This document shows, piece after piece, positions 6,744 through 12,144 of a stretch of DNA of 12,144 nucleotides. The notes beneath the pieces were generated by a model. That model ran no database searches, was not told where the DNA came from, and was given only the letters and a program-made list of their open reading frames with translations. Origin of the DNA: Pedobacter sp. UBA5917 (GTDB taxonomy: Bacteria; Bacteroidota; Bacteroidia; Sphingobacteriales; Sphingobacteriaceae); the NCBI RefSeq assembly GCF_002432345.1, contig NZ_DJDT01000096.1, positions 1-12,144 on the forward strand, in the 5' to 3' direction. The position numbers were made by a program, and so were the translations under genes. Numbering within the stretch: position 1 is the first letter of the stretch; each line of letters opens with the position of its first letter.

Positions 6744-6794
6744 AGACTTGCGAAGTCAGCATAGGCCATCGCGCATGGCATACTTCGCAAGTCT
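6744..6794. repeat. Imperfect palindromic repeat flanking the GNAT gene, copy A
   Basis: A 13-bp inverted repeat, AGACTTGCGAAGT (6744-6756) and ACTTCGCAAGTCT (6782-6794). The 25-base loop folds further (GCCAT 6765-6769 with ATGGC 6775-6779). It starts eight bases beyond the GNAT stop and may act as its 3' structure, although no T-tract follows. The wording ACTT.CGAAGTC...GCATAGGCC is shared with 7288-7334. Confidence 0.8.
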
Positions 6795-6802
6795 GGGGCT
6801 GG

Positions 6803-7231
6803 TTAAAGCTTCATTTCAAAAGCAACCTGCCTTTTATTTTCCTCAAAGCCAACGCGCTCATAAAATTTGTGGCTTTCGGTACGTTTGATATTGCACCTCA
6901 CTTTTAATTTTTTTACCTGGTGTTTTTTGGCCCAAAGATTTACACTTTCTATTAATTGCTTCCCGATTTTTAAATTACGGTAAGCAGAATCGACAACCAA
7001 ACCACCAATTTCGACAAAAGGATCAGATTCAAGCCGTAGTGTATAAAAACCATGGATCCAACCCACTACTTTATCTTCAAGTATAGCAACATAAGCACAG
7101 TTTTCGTTACTGTTGTTAATTTGCCTGATTCTGGCCAATGTTTGTTCTATATTACTTTCGTAACCCAATTGTGTGGATAACGCTGCTACATTTTCGGCAT
7201 CTTTTTCTAATATTGTTCTGATTTCGACCAT
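6803..7231 (-). CDS. GNAT family N-acetyltransferase
   Basis: A compact 142-residue single-domain GNAT protein, expected to transfer an acetyl group from acetyl-CoA to an amine; the substrate cannot be predicted. The N-terminal strand-helix (1-38) begins EIRTILEKDAENVAALS. The central strands include AYVAILEDKVVGWIHGF (46-62). Motif A is IGGLVVDSAYRNLKIGKQLI (75-94), the pyrophosphate-binding loop. Motif B is HKFYERVGFEE (121-131), with the usual Tyr that can act as general acid (Y124). In motif A the first loop glycine of the classic RGxGIG is a lysine (K88), a tolerated variant. No signal peptide. The gene stands alone, bracketed by two palindromic repeats, with a possible promoter upstream at 7258-7289. 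Confidence 0.9.
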   Translation of the reverse strand: MVEIRTILEKDAENVAALSTQLGYESNIEQTLARIRQINNSNENCAYVAILEDKVVGWIHGFYTLRLESDPFVEIGGLVVDSAYRNLKIGKQLIESVNLWAKKHQVKKLKVRCNIKRTESHKFYERVGFEENKRQVAFEMKL

Positions 7232-7257
7232 TTTTACACATGATTTAACATGTAGAA

Positions 7258-7289
7258 CTAAGTTAAGGTTTAAAATTGGTTTGGGCCAA
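7258..7289 (-). promoter_or_regulatory. Possible promoter of the GNAT gene
   Basis: On the minus strand, TTG (7289-7287), 21 bases, then TAACTTAG (7265-7258), one base from TAnnTTTG, 26 bases before the ATG. The -33 box touches the edge of the palindromic repeat. A short stem (ACATG 7238-7242, CATGT 7249-7253) lies in the implied leader. Confidence 0.4.
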
Positions 7290-7334
7290 CTTACGAAGTC
7301 GCATAGGCCAGTGCTAAGGCCGACTTCGTAAGTT
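7288..7334. repeat. Imperfect palindromic repeat flanking the GNAT gene, copy B
   Basis: A 14-bp inverted repeat, AACTTACGAAGTCG (7288-7301) and CGACTTCGTAAGTT (7321-7334), with a 19-base loop that starts CATAGGCC like copy A. The arms differ from copy A by compensated changes (G/C to A/T at the same stem position), so the palindrome rather than the exact sequence is kept. The bases from 7335 to 7436 hold no gene I can support. Confidence 0.8.
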
Positions 7335-7436
7335 TAGCACAGAAGCAATCTAGCAATCAAACAATATAAAATAAGCACCCTGCCCGGCAAATAAATGTTA
7401 GCTAAAAATCATAAGCTTAACATTGCAACTTTAAAC

Positions 7437-7467
7437 GTTTTAACTTTCTAACTAAATCTTACATTTG
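7437..7467 (+). promoter_or_regulatory. Putative promoter of cysS
   Basis: TACATTTG (7460-7467) is a full match to the -7 consensus TAnnTTTG and ends four bases before the ATG. A weak -33 box (GTTTT, 7437-7441) lies 18 bases upstream. Predicts a leaderless or nearly leaderless cysS mRNA. Confidence 0.5.
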
Positions 7468-7471
7468 CAGT

Positions 7472-8932
7472 ATGGATACTGGCTTACAGCTTTACAATAC
7501 GCTTTCGCGCAAAAAAGAACTTTTTCAACCCTTAAATACACCCAATGTTGGGATGTATGTTTGCGGTCCAACCGTTTATAGCGATGTGCATTTGGGCAAT
7601 TGTCGCACCTTTATTTCTTTCGATTTAATTTTCAGGTACCTTAAATATTCAGGTTATAAGGTACGTTATGTGCGCAACATTACAGATGCAGGCCATTTGG
7701 AAGGTGATAGGGACGAAGGCGATGATAAATTTGCAAAACGTGCAAAGCTGGAGCAGCTTGAGCCGATGGAAATTGTACAGAAATATACTTTGGGTTTCCA
7801 TGATGTATTACGCATGTTTAATACGCAGCCACCAAGTATCGAACCTACCGCTACTGGTCATATTATCGAACAGATTGAAATGATCAAAGTGATTATTGCC
7901 AATGGTTATGGTTACGAAGTAGATGGCAACGTATATTTCGACGTAGAAAAATATAGCAAAGAGTATAATTATACCATTTTAACCAACCGCAACCTCGAAG
8001 ACATGTTGAACAATACCCGCGAACTGGGTGGACAGGATGATAAACGTGGAAGGTTGGATTTTGCGCTCTGGATAAAAGCAAAACCCGAAACTTTAATGCA
8101 ATGGCAATCGCCATGGGGCATGGGTTTTCCGGGCTGGCATATCGAGTGTTCGGCCATGAGCGCAAAATATCTGGGTGCCGAATTTGATATCCACGGTGGT
8201 GGAATGGATTTAGCTGCCACGCACCATACCAACGAAATTGCACAATCTGAAGCCTGCAGCCATAAACAGCCTGCACGTTACTGGATGCATACCAACATGC
8301 TTACCGTAAATGGTACGCGCATGTCTAAATCGGCAGGAAATGGTTTTCTGCCTTTAGAATTGTTTACCGGAGCACATCCCTTATTGAAAAAAGGTTATAG
8401 CCCGATGACGGTGAAGTTTTTTATGTTGCAGGCACATTACCGCAGTACCCTAGATTTTTCTAACGATGCATTGGATGCTTCTGAAAAAGGATTCCGCCGT
8501 TTAATGTCGGCAATAGGTTTATTGGACAAACTGCCGGTTGCAGAGCAGAACGATTTTGATATCGATGCATTGAAAGAGAAATGCATTGCAGCCATGAATG
8601 ATGATTTTAACAGTCCGATTTTAGTTGCAGAACTTTTTGAGGCCGTTAGAATTATCAACACGGTTTATGATGGTAAAGGAAAAATATCGGCTGATGCCTT
8701 AGAGAAATTAAAACAACTGATCAACGATTTCGTATTCGATATTTTGGGCCTGAAAGATGAAGACGCCGGAGGAAACGACTTAAATGGCGTTTTGGATATG
8801 GTAATCAATCTGAGAACAGAAGCTAAAGCCAATAAGGATTACGCAACTTCTGATCGGATCCGCATCGGATTACAGGAATTGGGTATTCAGCTTAAAGACG
8901 GTAAAGAAGGAACCACCTGGAGTAAGGCTTAA
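7472..8932 (+). CDS. cysS: Cysteinyl-tRNA synthetase
   Basis: Class I aminoacyl-tRNA synthetase of 486 residues that charges tRNA-Cys. The N-terminus has CGPTVYSDVHLGNCR (31-45), containing the HIGH-type motif HLGN (40-43). The KMSKS-type motif is RMSKS (283-287), preceded by VNGT. The catalytic zinc that selects cysteine would be held by C31, C226 (in GWHIECSAMS), H251 and E255 (in HHTNE). DIHGGGMDL (239-247) is also typical. The C-terminal helical anticodon region ends with ATSDRIRIGLQELGI (458-472) and the usual KDGKEGTTW. Full length, no missing motif. The ATG at 7472 follows the -7 box by four bases. Cytoplasmic, essential, transcribed alone. Confidence 0.98.
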   Translation: MDTGLQLYNTLSRKKELFQPLNTPNVGMYVCGPTVYSDVHLGNCRTFISFDLIFRYLKYSGYKVRYVRNITDAGHLEGDRDEGDDKFAKRAKLEQLEPMEIVQKYTLGFHDVLRMFNTQPPSIEPTATGHIIEQIEMIKVIIANGYGYEVDGNVYFDVEKYSKEYNYTILTNRNLEDMLNNTRELGGQDDKRGRLDFALWIKAKPETLMQWQSPWGMGFPGWHIECSAMSAKYLGAEFDIHGGGMDLAATHHTNEIAQSEACSHKQPARYWMHTNMLTVNGTRMSKSAGNGFLPLELFTGAHPLLKKGYSPMTVKFFMLQAHYRSTLDFSNDALDASEKGFRRLMSAIGLLDKLPVAEQNDFDIDALKEKCIAAMNDDFNSPILVAELFEAVRIINTVYDGKGKISADALEKLKQLINDFVFDILGLKDEDAGGNDLNGVLDMVINLRTEAKANKDYATSDRIRIGLQELGIQLKDGKEGTTWSKA

Positions 8933-8945
8933 GTAATCGACAAGT

Positions 8946-8975
8946 CCGTCCCCTTTTTAAGGGGGCAGGGGGATG
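8946..8975. repeat. Short palindromic G/C-run element downstream of cysS
   Basis: CCCCTT (8950-8955) pairs with AAGGGG (8959-8964), followed by GCAGGGGGATG (8965-8975). I recall this CCCCTTTTTAAGGGGGCAGGGGGATG-like sequence as a frequently dispersed intergenic element in Bacteroidota. It may help end cysS transcription but lacks a T-tract. Confidence 0.55.
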
Positions 8976-9066
8976 AATAAAACAGAGGTATGAAAAAAAC
9001 AGGGGTGACGAAATAATCACGAGATGAAAAATCTCTTTCTGGAACACTACTTTAAACAATTTTCCG

Positions 9067-9074
9067 TTCATTTG
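9067..9074 (+). promoter_or_regulatory. Possible -7 box of the M28 gene
   Basis: TTCATTTG is one base from TAnnTTTG and ends four bases before the ATG at 9079, the same spacing as nnr, lipA and cysS. No -33 box is recognisable, so support is weak. Confidence 0.3.
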
Positions 9075-9078
9075 AAAA

Positions 9079-10062
9079 ATGAACAAAAAACTTCTAATAC
9101 TGCCTTTATTGGCGTTAATCGGGTTTGAGGCATGCCAGAATAAAACAAAACAGGGTGCTGATGAGAATGGGGAAGAAACTGCAGCAAAGCTTTCGTCGCC
9201 TGATTTTAATGCAGATAGTGCTTATGCCTATACCAAAGCACAGGTAGATTTTGGTCCGCGGGTGCCGGGAACAACTGCACATCAGAAATGTGCAGATTAT
9301 TTAGTGGCAAAATTAAAATCCTTTGGAGCTGATGTGAGTGTTCAGGGTGAAAAAACACAAACCTATGATGGCAAAAGCTTCCAGTTAAAAAATATTGTTG
9401 CTGCATTTAATCCCGATAAAAAGAATAGGATATTGATTACCGCACACTGGGATGCCCGTCCATTTTCAGATCAGGATCCCGATCCGAAAAACCATACAAA
9501 AACTTTTGATGCCGCAAACGATGGTGCAAGTGGTGTAGCCGTAATCTTGGAAATGGCACGCCAGATACAACAGAAACAACCAAATGTAGGGGTCGATTTT
9601 GTGCTTTGGGACCTGGAGGATTATGGCAAGGCCAATGATGAAACGCCTGATGAAACCACCTGGTGCTTAGGATCGCAGTATTGGGCCAAAAAAGCAATTG
9701 CTTCGGGTTATAAAGCCCTTTATGGTATTAACCTGGATATGGTTGGCGGTGGTAATGCACAGTTTACACAGGATGAAATTTCGCGTCAGGCTGCGCCTGA
9801 GGTGGTAAACAAAGTGTGGGACATTGGAAACGAAATTGGCTACTCATCTTATTTTACCAGAATTCCGAGCGGTAAACTGGTAGATGATCATTTCTGGATG
9901 AATAAAGCAGGCATTCCCTCGGTTGATATTATCCATTATAATGATAACAGTGGTTTTTACATCAACTGGCATACCCAATTGGATAATTTAGCAAATATTG
10001 ACAAAAACACCTTAAAAGCAACCGGCCAAACCGTGCTGGAAACCATTTACAGGGAAAAATAA
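9079..10062 (+). CDS. M28-family zinc metalloenzyme, glutaminyl-peptide cyclotransferase-like lipoprotein
   Basis: A 327-residue exported protein. The N-terminus is a lysine-rich signal ending LALIGFEAC, so C19 is probably lipidated, though E17 is an unusual lipobox residue. The M28 fold runs about 45-325. Metal and catalytic residues are visible in order: H123 (AHWDA), D148 (NDGASG), E180/D181 (WDLEDYG), D220 (NLDMVG) and H298 (NWHTQLDN). The C-terminal DDHFWMNKAGIPSVDIIHY (269-287) followed by WHT resembles animal and bacterial glutaminyl cyclases (DDH.PF...GVP.LHLI...WHT) more than ordinary aminopeptidases. The likely activity is therefore cyclising N-terminal glutamine to pyroglutamate on exported proteins; an aminopeptidase remains possible. 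It would sit at the cell envelope facing the periplasm or the outside. The loop KANDETPDETTWCLGSQYWA (184-203) is what I remember from Bacteroidota members. Confidence 0.85.
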   Translation: MNKKLLILPLLALIGFEACQNKTKQGADENGEETAAKLSSPDFNADSAYAYTKAQVDFGPRVPGTTAHQKCADYLVAKLKSFGADVSVQGEKTQTYDGKSFQLKNIVAAFNPDKKNRILITAHWDARPFSDQDPDPKNHTKTFDAANDGASGVAVILEMARQIQQKQPNVGVDFVLWDLEDYGKANDETPDETTWCLGSQYWAKKAIASGYKALYGINLDMVGGGNAQFTQDEISRQAAPEVVNKVWDIGNEIGYSSYFTRIPSGKLVDDHFWMNKAGIPSVDIIHYNDNSGFYINWHTQLDNLANIDKNTLKATGQTVLETIYREK

Positions 10063-10067
10063 AAGGC

Positions 10068-10094
10068 AACAATGTTCAATTGTTAATTATTTTT
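10068..10094 (+). terminator. Possible weak terminator after the M28 gene
   Basis: AACAAT (10068-10073) pairs with ATTGTT (10079-10084) around a 5-base loop, followed by an A/T stretch ending in five Ts (10090-10094). The stem is short and AT-rich, so termination may be partial. Confidence 0.4.
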
Positions 10095-10151
10095 AAGACC
10101 ATACATCAAAGAAAATTTTATATTCGCCAAACAATATTATCCTAATCAATA

Positions 10152-11009
10152 ATGAAACAACTATTTTCAACTGCAGTAGCTTCACTTTTAGCGCTGGGTG
10201 CTTTTGCCCAAAAAAGTGATGGCACAACCAAATCTTTAGTAAATGCCGAAAAGGAATTTGCTAAATCAGTTGCCAAAAATGGAGATAAAGAAGCATTTCT
10301 GGATTATTCATCTGCAACTACTTTAGTGTTCAGACCAAACCCGGTTAATGCAAAAACTTTTTATACAGGTAAGGCAGATGCCCAAAATGATGTAAGCTGG
10401 ACACCAAACCTGGCGAAGGTATCGCGTAGTGGCGATTTAGGTTTTACCACCGGACCTTATGAAATCGGAACTTCAGAAAAAAAATATGGCCAATACCTTT
10501 CTATCTGGAAACCGGAAAACGGAAGATGGAAACTGGCGATTGATCTTGGAACGGAAAGCAATAAGCCTTTGGCTAAAGTTAGCCAATCGTTTGTGGAGCC
10601 GAAAGACCATGTAGCACCAAAATTTTTAAATGAAAGGGAAATTAAGGCAGGAAGGGATATTATCTTAACTACCGAAAAAACATTAAATACCTTACTTAAA
10701 ACCCATGGGATTGCAGCATTTGGCGGTTTTTTAACCAACGATGCACGTTTACTCTTCCCGGGTAATGAAGCCATTGAAGGAAAAGGAAAAATTATTGCTT
10801 TTTATAACGGAATGATCAGTAAGATCAACTTAAAAACCACAGGAGTAGATAAGGCGATAGGGAGCGATTTAGCTTATACATATGGTGTAGCTACCATTGA
10901 TTATAAAGCTGATTTACGCGAGAGCTTTAACTATGTTTTTGTTTACGAAAAAGCAGCAGACGCAAGCTGGAACTTAATTGTACAGGCTTTTGTTCCTGCA
11001 GAAAGATAA
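10152..11009 (+). CDS. Secreted protein with two NTF2-like (DUF4440/SnoaL-type) domains
   Basis: A 285-residue protein with a signal peptide (1-19; cleavage after AFA, before Q20). The mature part looks like two copies of an NTF2-like alpha+beta cone. Domain 1 is about 28-135: SLVNAEKEFAKSVAKNGDKE, then GDLGFTTGPYEI (94-105), and YLSIWKPENGRWKLAIDLG (115-133). Domain 2 is about 165-284: the helix with TEKTLNTLLKTHGIAA, then GSDLAYTYGVATIDY (237-251), and YVFVYEKAADASWNLIVQAF (261-280). The endings YLSIWK..NGRWKL and YVFVYEK..DASWNL are the usual DUF4440 last strands. No catalytic residues can be assigned and the ligand is unknown. It lies 89 bases downstream of the M28 gene and ends at a terminator. 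A possible -7 box TATATTCG (10118-10125) has no clear -33 partner. Confidence 0.75.
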   Translation: MKQLFSTAVASLLALGAFAQKSDGTTKSLVNAEKEFAKSVAKNGDKEAFLDYSSATTLVFRPNPVNAKTFYTGKADAQNDVSWTPNLAKVSRSGDLGFTTGPYEIGTSEKKYGQYLSIWKPENGRWKLAIDLGTESNKPLAKVSQSFVEPKDHVAPKFLNEREIKAGRDIILTTEKTLNTLLKTHGIAAFGGFLTNDARLLFPGNEAIEGKGKIIAFYNGMISKINLKTTGVDKAIGSDLAYTYGVATIDYKADLRESFNYVFVYEKAADASWNLIVQAFVPAER

Positions 11010-11025
11010 AATAACAATGTGAATT

Positions 11026-11060
11026 AAAGAGGGCTATCGATAAAAAGAGGCCCTTTTTTT
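11026..11060 (+). terminator. Rho-independent terminator of the NTF2-like gene
   Basis: AAAGAGGGC (11026-11034) pairs with GCCCTTTTT (11050-11058), with one G-U pair, around a 15-base loop containing TATCGATA. The seven-T run (11054-11060) ends the structure. It starts 16 bases after the stop codon. Confidence 0.75.
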
Positions 11061-11101
11061 ATGTCGGCATTTTGCCTTTACCTGAAGTTCCTTTCCGGTT
11101 T

Positions 11102-11157
11102 AGCCCCGATTGAAGCGGCATCCCCCGATTTTTCATCGGGGATATAGCGGAAAGCGG
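11102..11157 (+). repeat. Structured intergenic element, Bacteroidota AGCCCCGATTGAAGCGG type
   Basis: The element opens AGCCCCGATTGAAGCGGCAT (11102-11121). A hairpin follows: CCCCGAT (11123-11129) with ATCGGGG (11135-11141), loop TTTTC. It closes with GATATAGCGGAAAGCGGG (11141-11158). I remember this framed layout, fixed flanks with a variable central stem, from many Flavobacterium and Pedobacter intergenic regions. It may correspond to the Rfam Flavo-1 RNA, but I cannot confirm that from memory. CCCCGAT also occurs at 11104-11110, so ATCGGGG could pair with either copy. Confidence 0.6.
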
Positions 11158-11227
11158 GAACAAACGCTAAGAACAGCACAGTTTTTGCGCTTCAAAAAGA
11201 AAACCTTTCTAATAAAATTGTCCATTT

Positions 11228-11235
11228 TACGTTTA
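11228..11235 (+). promoter_or_regulatory. Possible -7 box of the GDPD-like gene
   Basis: TACGTTTA is one base from TAnnTTTG and ends six bases before the ATG at 11242. A weak TTTC (11206-11209) lies 18 bases upstream. It supports the ATG at 11242 as the start. Confidence 0.35.
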
Positions 11236-11241
11236 AAATCT

Positions 11242-12129
11242 ATGCACAAAAAATTACTTCTACTTTCTACGCTCATTTTACTTTTTTTAAATGTTTCGGC
11301 ACAGAAAAAGAAATTCGATATCCAGGGTAAAGCCGGCGCACGTGGCATTATGCCCGAGAACACCATCGAGGGGATGTTAAAAGCACTTGATTTAGGTGTT
11401 ACCACACTCGAGATGGATGCCGTTATTTCTAAAGATAAACAGGTGGTGCTTTCGCAGGAACCCTATTTTAACAATGAAATATCGCTACAGCCCAATGGAA
11501 AACCCATTAGTCTGAAAGACCAAAAGAACTTCAATATTTATAAAATGGATTATGCGGAGGTTAAAAAGTTTGACGTGGGCAGTAAGGTGCATAGCCGTTT
11601 CCCCGGACAGATGAAGTTTAAAGCTTATAAACCATTACTTACTGAAACAATTGATGCGGTTGAGGCCTATGTTAAAGAACATAAACTAGCGAAGCCCGTA
11701 TACAGTATTGAAACAAAAACAATTAAAAACGGAGATAACGAATTCCATCCTGAGCCTGCAGAATTTGTAGACCTGATTATGGAAATCATTAATGCGAAAA
11801 AATTAACAAAAAGGGTGATCATCGAATCGTTTGATATGCGTACACTACAGTACCTGCACGAAAAATACCCTAAAATACAAATCTCGTTGTTAATTGATGA
11901 GAAAGAACCTTTTGAAGATTATATTGAAAAGCTTGGTTTTAAACCTACTATTTACAGCCCTTATTCGGTATTGGTTGGTAAAGGTTTAGTAGATCGCTGT
12001 CATGCTATGGGCATTAAAATTATCCCCTGGACAGTAAATACAGTTAAAGAGCTTAAATATTTTATGGATTTGGGTGTGGATGGTGTACTTACCGATTATC
12101 CTAATATTATGGGGCAATTGGACAACTAG
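11242..12129 (+). CDS. Secreted glycerophosphodiester phosphodiesterase homologue lacking both catalytic histidines
   Basis: A 295-residue protein with a signal peptide (1-20, cleavage after NVSA) and a GDPD-type TIM barrel (about 26-292). Family hallmarks are GARGIMPENT (32-41), LEMDAVISKD (56-65), YSIETK (154-159), FDMRTLQYL (197-205), WTVNT (263-267) and GVDGVLTDYP (278-287). Metal ligands E57, D59 and E157 are present. However, where active enzymes have HRG and a second His before EP, this protein has K30-A31-G32 (codons AAA GCC) and Q72 (codon CAG). The spacing to E57 and D59 equals the known His-to-ligand spacing, so this is substitution, not misalignment. It is probably a metal-binding pseudoenzyme or has altered chemistry. 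The longer reading from a TTG at 11110 is rejected: it crosses the structured element, and the ATG at 11242 begins a clean signal peptide. Confidence 0.88.
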   Translation: MHKKLLLLSTLILLFLNVSAQKKKFDIQGKAGARGIMPENTIEGMLKALDLGVTTLEMDAVISKDKQVVLSQEPYFNNEISLQPNGKPISLKDQKNFNIYKMDYAEVKKFDVGSKVHSRFPGQMKFKAYKPLLTETIDAVEAYVKEHKLAKPVYSIETKTIKNGDNEFHPEPAEFVDLIMEIINAKKLTKRVIIESFDMRTLQYLHEKYPKIQISLLIDEKEPFEDYIEKLGFKPTIYSPYSVLVGKGLVDRCHAMGIKIIPWTVNTVKELKYFMDLGVDGVLTDYPNIMGQLDN

Positions 12130-12144
12130 TCTATCGGTCGGTTT

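Noticed and set aside
7893..8661. Minus-strand open frames inside cysS
   Set aside because: Shadows of cysS; proline/histidine-rich translations without family signature.
8946..8975. Standard terminator for cysS
   Set aside because: The G/C stem is not followed by Ts; it reads better as a dispersed palindromic element.
11110..11241. 44-residue N-terminal extension of the GDPD-like protein from a TTG
   Set aside because: It covers the structured intergenic element and would bury the signal peptide; the ATG at 11242 has a nearby -7-like box.
9079..12129. A three-gene operon encoding one exported system
   Set aside because: Terminators or terminator-like structures lie after the first two genes and each gap is 89-232 bases, so independent transcription is more likely; functional linkage is only suggestive.

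Overview
The window looks like chromosome from a Bacteroidota bacterium, probably Sphingobacteriaceae (Pedobacter-like). Four things point there: AT-rich DNA with almost no Shine-Dalgarno sequences; several promoters of the Bacteroidota housekeeping type (TTTG/TTG, about 19-21 bases, then TAnnTTTG); a SigK/RskA-type sigma/anti-sigma pair of Bacteroidota style; and intergenic palindromic elements of kinds I remember from Pedobacter/Flavobacterium genomes. The genus is inference. The content is mostly core metabolism and housekeeping. I see no phage, transposon, CRISPR array or defence island.

Layout. Positions 1-808 (minus): 5' part of an ethanolamine permease that runs off the left edge. 1003-1410 (minus): YiaA-type membrane protein with a clear terminator. 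1581-3077 (plus): Nnr, the bifunctional NAD(P)H-hydrate repair enzyme. 3194-3895 (plus): AIM24/TIGR00266 family protein. 3896-4242: a gene-free stretch packed with palindromes. 4243-5654 (minus): ECF sigma factor and its membrane anti-sigma factor, overlapping by 4 bases, both with non-ATG starts. 5771-6664 (minus): lipA, whose terminator runs into the sigma promoter. 6803-7231 (minus): a small GNAT acetyltransferase bracketed by two copies of a palindromic repeat. 7472-8932 (plus): cysS. 9079-12129 (plus): three exported proteins, namely a glutaminyl-cyclase-like M28 lipoprotein, a tandem NTF2-like/DUF4440-type protein, and a glycerophosphodiesterase homologue that has lost its catalytic histidines.

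How the genes relate. Most look like independent single-gene transcription units with their own promoter and/or terminator. The clear operon is sigma plus anti-sigma. nnr, lipA and cysS (and less surely the M28 gene) each have a -7-like box ending exactly four bases before the start codon, which predicts leaderless or nearly leaderless mRNAs.

The most unusual items are the degenerate phosphodiesterase (both histidines replaced, metal ligands kept), the fixed promoter-to-start spacing, the terminator/promoter overlap between lipA and the sigma gene, and the dense palindromic intergenic DNA. I do not see convincing evidence of a wholly new multi-gene system.
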